From assembly GCF_029601685.1 (NCBI RefSeq), contig NZ_JARRIR010000016.1, forward strand, positions 1-64,000: DNA of 64,000 nucleotides, written 5' to 3'. Each line of letters opens with the position of its first letter. Positions within the stretch are counted from its first letter, which is position 1. This DNA is from Metarhizobium sp017305935 (GTDB lineage: Bacteria > Pseudomonadota > Alphaproteobacteria > Rhizobiales > Rhizobiaceae). Positions 26,504-36,174 of the stretch are shown one piece after another. Made by a program: the position numbers and the translations under genes. The notes below the pieces were generated by a model. It was not told the DNA's origin, did not search any database, and was given only the letters and a program-made list of their open reading frames with translations.

Positions 26504-26965
26504 ATGGATCACAGTTTAAAATCCGTGGCGTCCGCGACAGTGGACATCCTCATTGCCTTAAAGACCTTCGGCAGAACGATCGTCACCCCCGATGAGCAGT
26601 CCTATCTGATCGCCCGGGAGTTCTTGTCGCCCGACCATCCGACTGCGAGCCACATCGCCTGGGGCCTCGTCCCCGCCACCCTCGAATCCGCCAAGGTTCA
26701 TCCGATCGACCATGAAAGGCGCTATTTCCGGGTGCCGGATGAACATGTGAGCGCCCCGCCGTCGCAGCGCCGCGTCAATCCCGAACTGCGCTCCCGCAGG
26801 CGGCAGGCGCCACGGGGCTGCTGCGGCAGAACACCACGCGGGCGGCTGATCGGCACGAACTCCCTCGGCGACGGACATCCCGGTTCTGCCTTCCGGGCGC
26901 TGCGAAGCGGCCCATCGGTGCTCGATCAGGATTACCGTACAACATCGGTGGGAGCTTCGGCATGA
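26504..26965 (+). CDS. Hypothetical ORF ahead of the flavin monooxygenase
   Basis: 153 codons from ATG 26504. The first ~85 codons have mostly G or C in third position (for example in FGRTIVTPDEQSYLIAREFL), which suggests real or recently real coding on this strand. The last third is arginine-rich and unconvincing. The stop overlaps the next gene's ATG by 4 bp. I recognise no domain. It may be a remnant whose end has lost its frame. Confidence 0.25.
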   Translation: MDHSLKSVASATVDILIALKTFGRTIVTPDEQSYLIAREFLSPDHPTASHIAWGLVPATLESAKVHPIDHERRYFRVPDEHVSAPPSQRRVNPELRSRRRQAPRGCCGRTPRGRLIGTNSLGDGHPGSAFRALRSGPSVLDQDYRTTSVGASA

Positions 26966-28104
26966 GCGGCGGCATCCATCTTCACTGGTATCTGCCGACG
27001 AATGGCGACAGCCGCGGCCTGACCGGTTCCGGCAATGACAGCCATGTCGTGCAATTTGCGGGCGGCTATCGTGCGCCGACCCTCTCTTATCTCGCTGAGA
27101 TCGCCCGCGCCGCCGAGGCGCAGGATTTCCACGCCGTTCTGACGCCGACGGGGACATGGTGCGAGGATGCGTGGATCACCACGGCGGCCCTGTCTCGGGA
27201 GACGGAGCGGCTGAAATTTCTCGTCGCCTTTCGGCCGGGGCTGATTTCGCCGACGCTGGTCGCGCATCAGGCGGCAACCTTTCAGCGCATCACCGGCGGC
27301 AGGTTGTTGCTTAACGTCGTAACCGGTGGCGACCGCATCGAACAGGCGCGTTTCGGCGATCATCTCGATCACGACAGCCGTTATACCCGCACGCGGGAAT
27401 TTCTGGCGGTGGTGCGCGGGGTCACCGCCGCCCCGCCGGATAAACCCTTCTCCTTTAAGGGTGGACATTACGACATCCGCGACGCGGCGATTTCGACTGC
27501 ACAGCATAGCCTGCCGACAATCTTCTTCGGCGGCGCCAGCCCGGCGGCGCAGGAGGTGGCGGCAGAACAGGCCGACGTCTATCTCGTCTGGGGGCGTCCG
27601 CCCGAACTGGAAGCACAGACGGTACGCGACCTCACGGCCCGCGCCGAAGCGAAAGGCCGCCGTTTGAAATTCGGCGTGCGGCTGCATGTCATCTCGCGGG
27701 ATACGGAAGCGGAAGCCTGGACGGTCGCCGACAAGCTTCTTGCGCACCTTTCGCCCGAACGGGTACGCGCCGCGCGCGAGCTGTTGTCTGCATCCGAATC
27801 CGTTGGCCAAAGCCAGATGCTGGCGCTGAATGCCGGACGGGACGTTTTGCCGGCCTCGGCCCGCGAACTGGAATTTTATCCGGGCCTCTGGTCCGGCTAC
27901 GGGCTGGTGCGCGGTGGCGCGGGCACCGCCCTTGTCGGCAGCCACGCGCAGGTGGCCGACCTGATCGAAACTTATCACCGCGCCGGTTTCGACCACTTCA
28001 TTCTTTCCGGCCAGCCGCATCTGGAGGAGGCCTGGCATTTCGGCGAAGGCGCCGCTGCCCGACTCAAGGCCCGCAACCTTCTCGCGCCCGTTTCCAAGTC
28101 ATAA
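26962..28104 (+). CDS. SsuD-like FMNH2-dependent alkanesulfonate monooxygenase
   Basis: 380 aa, the usual SsuD length, in the bacterial luciferase-like TIM-barrel family. Typical text includes LHWYLPTNGDSRG at the N-terminus, TPTGTWCEDAW, FLVAFRPGLISPTLVAHQAATF and GRLLLNVVTGGD, and the phosphate-loop segment FGGASPAAQEVAAEQADVYLVWG. It would cleave a sulfonate (or related substrate) to an aldehyde and sulfite using reduced FMN. GGGAG lies 8 nt before ATG 26962. No ssuE reductase or ssuABC transporter is nearby, so FMNH2 must come from elsewhere. The exact substrate is unknown and other LLM-family activities remain possible. Confidence 0.85.
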   Translation: MSGGIHLHWYLPTNGDSRGLTGSGNDSHVVQFAGGYRAPTLSYLAEIARAAEAQDFHAVLTPTGTWCEDAWITTAALSRETERLKFLVAFRPGLISPTLVAHQAATFQRITGGRLLLNVVTGGDRIEQARFGDHLDHDSRYTRTREFLAVVRGVTAAPPDKPFSFKGGHYDIRDAAISTAQHSLPTIFFGGASPAAQEVAAEQADVYLVWGRPPELEAQTVRDLTARAEAKGRRLKFGVRLHVISRDTEAEAWTVADKLLAHLSPERVRAARELLSASESVGQSQMLALNAGRDVLPASARELEFYPGLWSGYGLVRGGAGTALVGSHAQVADLIETYHRAGFDHFILSGQPHLEEAWHFGEGAAARLKARNLLAPVSKS

Positions 28105-28350
28105 ACAAGCTTGAACGAAAGGTGTGAGCGCGGCCGTCGCAACGGGATGCGATGCCGCCCCTGCACACGACAATAGCCGGCTTCACGACGGCAATGTGTC
28201 AGCCTGAAGCTCGTATGTTTTGACGCGCTCCGATAAATGGGCCACAAACCTGTCGGCGGTCATCCCGCTCGCCTCGGGATTGACGGGGTCATTTTCCGGA
28301 AATGGAAAACAGTATCCGCAGGACGGCAGTCAGCCCAAGCCGGTGGCAGT

Positions 28351-30141
28351 TCAACCCGCCGAACGGACCAGATTTGCATAGACGCCTTTCATGGCAAGCA
28401 GTTCGTCATGGCGCCCACGCTCAACCACCCGTCCATCGGTCATGACGATGATCTGGTCCGCATGGCGAACCGTGGACAAACGATGCGCGATGGTGATGGT
28501 CGTGCGATCCTTCGCCAGCGTCGCCAGCGCCTCCGACATCGCGCGTTCGGTGGCGGAATCGAGTGCGCTGGTCGCCTCGTCGAGGAGCAGCACGCGGGGA
28601 TTGCGCAAGACGACGCGCGCCAGGGCCAGCCGTTGCTTCTCGCCGCCGGAGAACCGATATCCGCGTTCTCCGACCAGGGTGTCGTAGCTGTCAGGCAGCG
28701 CGCCGATCGTCTCATGTATCTGGGCGATTTTTGCCGCGGCGATCAGATCCGCATCGGTCGCGTCCGGCTTGGCGAAGCGCAGATTGTCGGCGACGCTCGC
28801 GTGGAACAGATAGGGCTCCTGCGTGACGACGCCCAGCGTGTCCGTCAGCGATTGAAAGCTGAGGTCACGGATATCCACGCCGTCATAACGGATCGACCCC
28901 GCATCGACGTCGTAGAGCCGCGCCAGCAGATAGCCCAGCGTGGTCTTTCCCGAACCGGTCGGGCCGACGATCGCGGTGTGGGAGCCGGCGGGAATATCGA
29001 TTGAAACATCCTCGATCGTTGGCGCTTGCGCCTTGTCATAGGCGAAGCGGACCGAATTGAGCCGCACGGCCCCGCGAATGTCTGCGGGATCGTGGATGAC
29101 GGCGTCTGGCCGTTCGCCAATCTCGATCGGGTGGTCGAGATATTCGAAGATGCGTGCGAACAGGGCGCGCGTCGTCCTGAAATGGACGCCCGCCTCGAGT
29201 ACTTCCTCAAGCGGCCACAGCAATTGTTCCTGCAGCGCGGTCATGGCGACAAGCGTGCCGATGGTGACTGCGCTCACGCCTTGGTTCATCAGAAGGCCGC
29301 CGAGCAGCAGGGTCAGGGCCGGCAGGGTTTGCAGCACGATGTCGATCACGCCCCATTGCCACTGGCCCGCCGTGTGCGAACGCACTTCAAGCGCGGCCAC
29401 GCCCTCGGAAGCGTGGATGAACCGCCGGGTCAGGTGATTGGTGCGGCCCATCGTACGAGCAAGAATGATGCCGGAGATCGAAAGCTGCTCCTGAACCGCC
29501 GATGACATGTCGGCGATCCGCTGCTGCTGCTCATATGTGATCTCTTCACGCAGGCGACCTACCCGGTGGCTGACCCAGATAGCGATCGGCAGGACGAGGA
29601 AGGAGAACAGCGCCAGCCGCCATTCCAGCGCCAGCATGGCGATCGTCGTCATCATGACCAGGCTGATGTTGCGCGTGAAATCGCCGATGGCATGTGTGAC
29701 CAGCGCCTGAAGGCCGCCGATATCGCTGGCGATGCGCGACTGAATCTCGCCCGACCGCGCCGTCGTGAAAAACCCGAGCGAGAGAGACTGGAGATGTGCA
29801 TAAACGCGCACCCTGAGGTCGTGCATGATCGCCTGGCCGACCCTCGAGGTAATCAGCACTTGCAGGACACCGATAAGAGTGCCGAGGCAGGCCAACCCGA
29901 TCAGCCCACCCGTCATCTGCGCCAGCAGATGGAAGTTGCCGGATGGCAGCGCCTCGTCAATGATCGCCCGTAATAGGAAAGGCGCGGCTATCCCCGCCAC
30001 CGATGACAGCAGGATAAGGACGAGGACCGCGACAAGCTGCCGGGCATAGGCCTTGAAGAGGCCGAACACACGAGACAGCGATACCTGCGCCGCCAGTTCG
30101 TCGTAAGAGAGCTCATCGCTGTTTTCAGTGGCGTCGACCAT
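28351..30141 (-). CDS. ABC exporter half-transporter (fused membrane and ATPase domains)
   Basis: 596 aa from ATG 30141, preferred over an in-frame start 60 bp upstream because AGAGG lies 7 nt before it. Six membrane helices span about residues 30-320 (LVAVLVLILLSSVAGIAAPFLL, SLVMMTTIAMLALEW, LFSFLVLPIAIWVSH). The nucleotide-binding domain has Walker A GPTGSGKTT, signature FSGGEKQR, Walker B VLLLDEATSALDS and H-loop IAHRLSTV. It is MsbA/LmrA-like and works as a dimer, exporting lipids or drugs. It follows the RND pump gene by 96 bp on the same strand, so the two may be one transcript. Confidence 0.92.
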   Translation of the reverse strand: MVDATENSDELSYDELAAQVSLSRVFGLFKAYARQLVAVLVLILLSSVAGIAAPFLLRAIIDEALPSGNFHLLAQMTGGLIGLACLGTLIGVLQVLITSRVGQAIMHDLRVRVYAHLQSLSLGFFTTARSGEIQSRIASDIGGLQALVTHAIGDFTRNISLVMMTTIAMLALEWRLALFSFLVLPIAIWVSHRVGRLREEITYEQQQRIADMSSAVQEQLSISGIILARTMGRTNHLTRRFIHASEGVAALEVRSHTAGQWQWGVIDIVLQTLPALTLLLGGLLMNQGVSAVTIGTLVAMTALQEQLLWPLEEVLEAGVHFRTTRALFARIFEYLDHPIEIGERPDAVIHDPADIRGAVRLNSVRFAYDKAQAPTIEDVSIDIPAGSHTAIVGPTGSGKTTLGYLLARLYDVDAGSIRYDGVDIRDLSFQSLTDTLGVVTQEPYLFHASVADNLRFAKPDATDADLIAAAKIAQIHETIGALPDSYDTLVGERGYRFSGGEKQRLALARVVLRNPRVLLLDEATSALDSATERAMSEALATLAKDRTTITIAHRLSTVRHADQIIVMTDGRVVERGRHDELLAMKGVYANLVRSAG

Positions 30142-30237
30142 GTTTATCCTCTGTCCGCCGGTGAAGCCGGCAGGTTGGCAGCCGGATGAAGCAGACATCA
30201 TCGGCCCGATGCATTGAAGGCGAGAAGGCGCGCTCCA

Positions 30238-33200
30238 TCAGCCTTCTTTCGTTCCCGGTTTGCAGGCGGAAGCGGCGGCGGGATGTGGCGCAGCGATATC
30301 GCGGGGGCCGAACAGCCTGGTCACCACGACGTAGAAGACGGGGACGAAGAGCACGGCGAGCACGGTTGCCGAGAGCATTCCGCCAAACACGCCGGTGCCG
30401 ATCGCATGCTGGGTTTCCGCACTTGCACCACGGGCGACCATCAACGGGATGACGCCGAGTGCGAATGCGAGCGAGGTCATCAGGATTGGTCGCAAGCGAA
30501 GCCGCGCCGCCTCGACCACCGCCTCATCCAGGCTTTTCCCTTGAGCCCGCAGGCTTTTTGCGAATTCCACGATCAGGATAGCGTTCTTCGCTGACAATCC
30601 GATGATCGTGATCAGGCCGACCTTGAAGAAAACATCGTTTTCCAACCCGCGCAGCAGCACGGCTGCAACAGCGCCGAGAAGGCCGAGCGGCACGACGAGC
30701 ATGACGGAAAGCGGAACGGACCAGCTTTCGTAAAGCGCGGCAAGAACCAGAAAGACGATCAGTATCGAGATCGCAAGCAGCATCGGGGCTTGCGAGGCTG
30801 ATTGCTTCTCCTGATAGGACTTCTCCGTCCATTCGACCATGAAGCCTTGCGGCAGTTGCGAGGCGAGTCGCTCCATCTCCGCCATGGCGGCTCCGCTCGA
30901 TACGCCCGGCGCGGCCTCGCCCGCGATGCGAACGGCGGGATAGCCGTTGTAGCGCATCAGCTGCAACGGGCTGGTCTGCCAGACGGGGGTGACGACTTCC
31001 GAAAGCGCCACCATGCCGCCGGCATTGTTGCGGACATACAGCTTCAGCACATCCTCGACCTGCATGCGGTTTGCTGCTTCCGCCTGGACGATCACCTGCT
31101 GCAGGCGTCCCGCATGGGGGAAATCGTTGACATAGGTCGAGCCTATGGCCGCCGAGAGCGTGTCACTGATCATGGCGAACGGCACGCCCAGCACTTCCGC
31201 TTTCTGCCGGTCGATCTCGAGCGAGACACTCGGCCCCGCCGGCAGGCCATCCGGATAGACTCCGGTGACGAGCGGACTTTTTGCCGCAAGCTGGATCAGT
31301 TGTTCCTCCGCCGCTTGAAGAGCGTCCTTGTCGCGATTGGCGCGGTCCTCGAGGCGCAGCGAAAAACCTGCCGTTGTTCCCAGTTCTTCGATGGATGGGG
31401 GCTTCAGGCTCATGACGGTGCCTTCAGGCGCCGCAGCCATCGCGGCTGTGGCGGCTGCAATCTCCGCATCCAGGGTCGTTGTCCGCTCCGACCAATCCTT
31501 TAAGGTGGTGAACGACATCGCCGTGTTCTGCCCCGAGCCGGAAAAGCCGAATCCCATGATCGACAGGTTGCTGAGGACATCCGGCCGCGACGCGATGTGA
31601 CGGTCGTAGATGTTCACGATGCTGCGCGTGCGCTCCGCCGTCGCGTCCGCCGGAAGCGAGAAGGACGTCATGAAGCTGCCCTGGTCTTCCTGGGGCACGA
31701 AGGCGGACGGCACGCGCATATAGCCATAGGCAAGCGCCGCCAGGATGGCCGCGTAAAGCAAGCTCATCCGTCCGCCCCGGCGCACCAGAACCAAAACCCA
31801 CCCGGCATAACCCGACGTCAAGCGATCGAAGCCCCGGTTGAACCAGCCGAAAAAGCCTTTGGTCCCGTGGCCGGGATCGACCGGTTTCAGCAGGGTTGCA
31901 CACAGCGCCGGCGTCAGGCTGAGGGCCAGGAAGGCCGAGAACAGGATCGACACCGCCATCGAGAGCGTGAACTGGCGGTAGATTGCCCCGACGGAACCGC
32001 TCGACAGGCCCATGGGAACAAACACCGCCGCAAGCACCAGGGTGATGCCGATGACCGCGCCGGTGATTTCCTTCATGGCCTTCTGCGTGGCCTGCTTCGG
32101 CGGCAGGCCTTCGGTGGCCATGATGCGCTCGACGTTTTCGATCACCACGATGGCATCGTCGACAATAATGCCGATTGCCAGCACCATGCCGAACATGGTC
32201 AGGACGTTGATCGAAAAGCCCGCCGCCAACATCACCGCGAATGTGCCAAGCAGAGCGATCGGCGCGACGATTGCCGGGATCAGGGTGTAGCGGATCTTCT
32301 GGAGGAAGAGCAGCATCACCAGGAAGACGAGCACCATTGCCTCAAGCAGCGTGTGAATGACCTTTTCGATCGAGATCTTCACGAAGGGCGCTGTGTCATA
32401 GGAGGTGCTGTATTCCATGCCCTCGGGCATGGCGGTCGCAAGTTCGGCAAGGCGTGCCCGCACCGCGTCGGCGGTTCGCACGGCATTCGCCCCCGGCGTG
32501 AGCTGGATCGCGGCGCCGGTGGCCTCCTGTCCGTTGTTGAGGATGGAGAAGCCCAGGCTCTGGGCGCCGAGTTCGATGCGCGCGACATCGCCGAGGAGAA
32601 GTTTCGAGCCATCCGGCTCCGACCGCAGGACGATTGCGGCAAACTCTTCAGGTGTTCCCAACTGACCAAGCACCGTCAGAGGCACGCTGACCATCTGGCC
32701 AGGCATGGTCGGGGCATCGCCGACGCGGCCGGGAGCGATCTGGACGTTCTGGGACTGGATGGCCTGGACGATTTGCGCCGGGGATAGCGAATAGGAAACG
32801 AGCTTCACCGGGTCGATCCAGACGCGCATCGCCTTTTCCGAGCCGAAGGACTGGACACGGCCGACCCCGGGTATGCGCTTGAGTTCTTCCGCGACGTTGC
32901 GGCTCATATAGTCCCCGAGCGCCAATGCATCGTATCGGCCGTCCTTCGATCCCAGGGTGACGATCATCAGAAAGCCCGAGGACGCGGATTCGACCGTCAG
33001 TCCGGCACGGCGCACGGCTTCGGGAAGGCGCGGCTCGACCGCCTTGAGGCGATTTTGAACATCGACCTGCGCCAATTCCGCGTCGGTGCCCGGCTTGAAC
33101 GTCGCCGTGATATTGGCGCTTCCGGAAGTGTCGGCGGTCGATTCGAAATACAGCAGGTTCTTCACGCTCGACAGCTCGCGTTCGATCGGGCTGACGATAC

Positions 33201-33378
33201 TGTCATTGATGGTCTGCGGCGTGGCGCCGGTATATGTCGCATAGATGCTGACGGACGGCGGCGCGATGGTCGGAAAGCGCGATACGGGCAATTGCGGGAT
33301 GGCGATCACGCCCGCGAGCACGATGAAGATAGCGATCACCCAGGCAAAGATCGGGCGCTCGATGAAGAATTGCGGCAT
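30238..33378 (-). CDS. RND efflux transporter of the HAE1 (AcrB/MexB) family
   Basis: 1046 aa, the standard AcrB length. It begins MPQFFIERPIFAWVIAIFIV as in classical HAE1 pumps. The TM4 relay Asp pair is in IGIIVDDAIVVIENVER and the TM10 Lys in IGLSAKNAILIVEFAK, so the proton path is intact. Periplasmic porter-domain text (VPLTVLGQL, QEDQGSFMTSFSLP) is present. It should expel drugs, bile-salt-like or plant antimicrobial compounds with the adaptor encoded 15 bp upstream. An outer-membrane channel gene is not in the cluster. Confidence 0.95.
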   Translation of the reverse strand: MPQFFIERPIFAWVIAIFIVLAGVIAIPQLPVSRFPTIAPPSVSIYATYTGATPQTINDSIVSPIERELSSVKNLLYFESTADTSGSANITATFKPGTDAELAQVDVQNRLKAVEPRLPEAVRRAGLTVESASSGFLMIVTLGSKDGRYDALALGDYMSRNVAEELKRIPGVGRVQSFGSEKAMRVWIDPVKLVSYSLSPAQIVQAIQSQNVQIAPGRVGDAPTMPGQMVSVPLTVLGQLGTPEEFAAIVLRSEPDGSKLLLGDVARIELGAQSLGFSILNNGQEATGAAIQLTPGANAVRTADAVRARLAELATAMPEGMEYSTSYDTAPFVKISIEKVIHTLLEAMVLVFLVMLLFLQKIRYTLIPAIVAPIALLGTFAVMLAAGFSINVLTMFGMVLAIGIIVDDAIVVIENVERIMATEGLPPKQATQKAMKEITGAVIGITLVLAAVFVPMGLSSGSVGAIYRQFTLSMAVSILFSAFLALSLTPALCATLLKPVDPGHGTKGFFGWFNRGFDRLTSGYAGWVLVLVRRGGRMSLLYAAILAALAYGYMRVPSAFVPQEDQGSFMTSFSLPADATAERTRSIVNIYDRHIASRPDVLSNLSIMGFGFSGSGQNTAMSFTTLKDWSERTTTLDAEIAAATAAMAAAPEGTVMSLKPPSIEELGTTAGFSLRLEDRANRDKDALQAAEEQLIQLAAKSPLVTGVYPDGLPAGPSVSLEIDRQKAEVLGVPFAMISDTLSAAIGSTYVNDFPHAGRLQQVIVQAEAANRMQVEDVLKLYVRNNAGGMVALSEVVTPVWQTSPLQLMRYNGYPAVRIAGEAAPGVSSGAAMAEMERLASQLPQGFMVEWTEKSYQEKQSASQAPMLLAISILIVFLVLAALYESWSVPLSVMLVVPLGLLGAVAAVLLRGLENDVFFKVGLITIIGLSAKNAILIVEFAKSLRAQGKSLDEAVVEAARLRLRPILMTSLAFALGVIPLMVARGASAETQHAIGTGVFGGMLSATVLAVLFVPVFYVVVTRLFGPRDIAAPHPAAASACKPGTKEG

Positions 33379-33393
33379 GTTCGACAGGCTCCC

Positions 33394-34560
33394 TCAGCGC
33401 TTTGCGGACGCGGTGGAGGCGACGAATGCCGCCGCCTCTACCGGACTGCCGTCCTGAACACGGTCCTGGCCGCGGACGACGACCGTCTCGCCAGCCTTGA
33501 GGCCGGATGTGATGATGGTACGGCCGTCGATCGTTTCGCCAATCACGACCGCACGCCGGGTGGCAGTCTTGTCGGCTGCCACGATGACAAGCTGCGGGCG
33601 TCCAAATGAATCGCGCACCACGGCTTCCTGCGGAACCAGCAGCGCGCCCTCGCGCACCCCGCGCGGCAGGCGCGCGCGCACGAACATGCCCGGCAGCAGC
33701 AACCCATCGGGATTGTCGACTTCCACGCGCACCGAGACGTTGCCAGTGCCGGGATCGACGCCGATTTCGGAGAAAAGCGCCTTGCCCGTGACGGGATATC
33801 GCTTGCCGCTCGCGCCCAGAATATCCACCGGAATCCTGGAAGGCGCGTGAAGCTGCCCCGATGCCTCGGCCTCGCGTATCACGTCGAGTTGGGAAGCGGG
33901 CTGCCGCACATCGACATAGACCTTGTCGATCTGCTGGATGGTCGCCAGTGCGATCGCGCCCGACGCGGATACCAATGCGCCTTCGCTGACCATGGCCTGT
34001 CCGATCCGCCCCGGGATGGGCGCGCGGACGGTGGCGAAATCGAGATCGAGGCGGCGACGCTGCAAGGTGGCGCGGGCTTCCGCGACATTGGCCTTGCCCT
34101 GGGCAAGATCGGCGACCGCTTCTTCGAACGCATCCCGGCTGATGGTCTTGGTTTCCACGAGTTGCCGGGCGCGATCGAACTTGGCTTGCGCGCGGATAAG
34201 CGCCGCTTCGGTTCGTTGCAACGCCGCCGCCGCGCTATCGGCATCAGCCTTCAAGGGAGCGGCGTTGATCTGGAACAGTTTCTGTCCCGCCTGGACCTCG
34301 GAACCTTGCTCGAACAATCTTTTTTCGATGATGCCGCCGACCTGCGGACGGATTTCCGCCGTCCGATAAGCGGCCACCCGGCCGGGCAGTTCGTCGACGA
34401 TGGTCACCGTTTCCGGCTTGACGGAGACGACCGCCACCAGCGGCGACGCAATCGCCTGGGGCTCCTCCTTGTCCGGGGAGGCGCTCTCGTTGCAGCCGGC
34501 GATAACCAGCCCCATCACTAAGCAGATCAGTCTTGCGTTCATATTAAAAAAACGGGCCAT
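33394..34560 (-). CDS. RND periplasmic adaptor lipoprotein (AcrA/MexA type)
   Basis: 388 aa from ATG 34560 (GGAAA 5 nt upstream); an in-frame ATG at 34698 lacks a ribosome site and would bury the signal peptide. A run of seven T lies in the sixth to eighth codons. The lipobox is VIAGC. The AcrA layout is visible: lipoyl half RPQVGGIIEKRLFEQGSEVQAGQ, coiled-coil hairpin near residues 105-175, second lipoyl half VRAPIPGRIGQAMVSEGALV, barrel with GTGNVSVRVEV, and membrane-proximal domain VPQEAVVRDSFGRPQLVIV. It is the first gene of the pump operon. Confidence 0.93.
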   Translation of the reverse strand: MARFFNMNARLICLVMGLVIAGCNESASPDKEEPQAIASPLVAVVSVKPETVTIVDELPGRVAAYRTAEIRPQVGGIIEKRLFEQGSEVQAGQKLFQINAAPLKADADSAAAALQRTEAALIRAQAKFDRARQLVETKTISRDAFEEAVADLAQGKANVAEARATLQRRRLDLDFATVRAPIPGRIGQAMVSEGALVSASGAIALATIQQIDKVYVDVRQPASQLDVIREAEASGQLHAPSRIPVDILGASGKRYPVTGKALFSEIGVDPGTGNVSVRVEVDNPDGLLLPGMFVRARLPRGVREGALLVPQEAVVRDSFGRPQLVIVAADKTATRRAVVIGETIDGRTIITSGLKAGETVVVRGQDRVQDGSPVEAAAFVASTASAKR

Positions 34561-35024
34561 GCTGTTTCCAAGCGTATTTGGCGCGTCGCGACGCGCTTTA
34601 CGGATTTCCAGGGAATGCCGTAACGCAATGGGAACTTGGTGGAGCTTTTGTGGAGAATGGATGGAGGTTGCGGCGGGAACGCGACGCGGGCTCGTCACTC
34701 TCGCAAGACGTTTTTCACGATATCGACGACAGTTGCGTTTGTTCTCAGCGGCGAGGTGAGCCTAAATTGCCGAGACTCCTGGCGCATTTCCGCTTTTATC
34801 AGAATCGCGAGAACGCCATCCCTGTTTACGAATTTCCAGACTGAAAAACGCTACGTATTTCCTGGAAGTGCTCGATCCCGCGCGGAACCGGCTGCCTGAT
34901 GCCCAAACATATGCCGTCCGCTGCCGGAGTTCGCGATCTCTGTGCCGAACCTGCACCAAATCTCATGGAAGCAATATTACCAATTTCCGGCGGGGATTTC
35001 AGTAAATGTCACAAGGAGACAGAA
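34561..35024. other. Intergenic control region of the second RND operon and the DUF1344 gene
   Basis: No gene seen. The region holds divergent promoters for the adaptor/pump/exporter operon on the left and the small DUF1344 gene on the right. A perfect 16-bp palindrome at 34581-34596 is annotated separately. An AAAAACG/ATTTCC-rich tract lies at 34843-34865. Confidence 0.5.
34581..34596. promoter_or_regulatory. Perfect 16-bp palindrome before the RND adaptor
   Basis: GCGCGTCG is followed directly by CGACGCGC, a perfect dyad centred about 28 bp upstream of the adaptor start. It fits an operator for a dimeric repressor, but could also be a leader hairpin. No regulator gene is adjacent, so the binding protein would be encoded elsewhere. 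Confidence 0.4.
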
Positions 35025-35276
35025 ATGCGCACGTTCTTCGTCGTCACTGCCATGGCAGCAACCTTGATGGCCGGCGCCGCCTCGGCCGCCACCGTTTCTG
35101 CACAGATCAAATCGATCGATGTGAAAGGGCGAACGGTCACAATGGCCGACGGAGAAACTTATCAGCTCGGGCCGAATATCAAGGCCGATAAACTGAAATC
35201 GGGAGAAAAGATATCCGTCAGCTATGACAAGGCCGGCGCAAAATCCATAATCACCAAGGTCGAACCGGCAAAGTAA
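35025..35276 (+). CDS. Small exported DUF1344-family protein
   Basis: 83 aa from ATG 35025, with AAGGAGA five bases upstream. A clear signal peptide (FFVVTAMAATLMAGAASAA) precedes a ~60-residue mature part: VSAQIKSIDVKGRTVTMADG, YQLGPNIKADKLKSGEKISV, SYDKAGAKSIITKVEPAK. This is the DUF1344 pattern, a small beta-barrel common in Rhizobiales periplasm. The function is not known. It is a single gene followed by a strong hairpin, so probably monocistronic. Confidence 0.85.
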   Translation: MRTFFVVTAMAATLMAGAASAATVSAQIKSIDVKGRTVTMADGETYQLGPNIKADKLKSGEKISVSYDKAGAKSIITKVEPAK

Positions 35277-35285
35277 GGCGAGACA

Positions 35286-35318
35286 GAAAGGGCGGACGGA
35301 GAGCCGGACCGCCCTTTC
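35286..35318 (+). terminator. Intrinsic-type terminator after the DUF1344 gene
   Basis: GAAAGGGCGG (35286-35295) and CCGCCCTTTC (35309-35318) form a perfect 10-bp stem with a 13-nt loop, 9 bp after the stop codon. The T-run is only three bases. Confidence 0.6.
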
Positions 35319-35454
35319 CCGGAAATCTCGTCGGATATTCTCCGAGAGTTTCTCCGATATTCGGATCAATCCCTGCTGAACCGCAACTTGCCCAGGCATT
35401 CATGGCCATGGAAAAGCAAGATTCTCGATGGGGTCGTGGCTGCTGTGCGGGAAG

Positions 35455-36174
35455 CTATCCTTTATCGGCGCGGGCGGCGTAATCCGCCAGCACCGAGCGC
35501 ACGTCGCATTCCTTCTTCACACCGAGTTGGGCGCGCGAGGCGACCTCTTCGACGTGATGCTCCATCAGATCAGCGGCGCGGTCGATATCGCCGGCGATTA
35601 GAGCCTCAACGATCTCGCGATGCTCACGCGCGCCGCAATCGGCCGAATGCGGCCGGCCGTACATGGCCATGACCAGCGAGCAGCGCGAGACGATTTCGTT
35701 GATATAGCGCTGCAGCAGGGCATTGCCGCAAAGCGCTGCGAGATGCAGGTGGAATTCGCCTGCCAGCCGGATTGCTTCCGCATCGCTGCGGCCTTCCAGC
35801 GCGGCCTCCCTGGCGACCATCTCCCGCAGGTTTTCAGCGGTCTCGGCATCGATGCGGCCGGCCAGTTCCTTGATCATGGCGCGCTCCAGCGCGGCGCGGA
35901 TGACGAAGATGCCCCGCCCCTCGTCAAGCGACGGGTTGGCGACGAAGGCGCCGCGGTTCGGCTTCAATTCCACCAGACCCTCGACGGCCAGTCGGCCCAG
36001 CGCCTCGCGTGCGATCGTGCGCGAGGAGCCGAAAGCCTCGCCGATCGCATCTTCCGGCAGGCGCACGCCGGGTCCCAGTTGCTGGTCGAGGATCGCCAGG
36101 CGCAGCAGGTGGTGGACCCGCTCGGTCCGGGTCAGGGGCCGCTCCTCGGCAATAGCCTTCTTGTCGCGTGTCAT
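35455..36174 (-). CDS. GntR-family regulator, FadR/FCD subgroup
   Basis: 239 aa. The winged helix occupies residues ~17-80 (LPEDAIGEAFGSSRTIAREALGRLAVEGLVEL, with wing PNRGAFVA). An all-helical FCD domain from ~95 carries likely metal-ligand His residues (EFHLHLAALCGN, AREHREIVEALIAGD, MEHHVEEV). FCD regulators respond to small carboxylates or amino acids. It is divergent from the LysR/SAHH-like genes with 340 bp between starts and may regulate that cluster; the ligand is unknown. Confidence 0.9.
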   Translation of the reverse strand: MTRDKKAIAEERPLTRTERVHHLLRLAILDQQLGPGVRLPEDAIGEAFGSSRTIAREALGRLAVEGLVELKPNRGAFVANPSLDEGRGIFVIRAALERAMIKELAGRIDAETAENLREMVAREAALEGRSDAEAIRLAGEFHLHLAALCGNALLQRYINEIVSRCSLVMAMYGRPHSADCGAREHREIVEALIAGDIDRAADLMEHHVEEVASRAQLGVKKECDVRSVLADYAARADKG

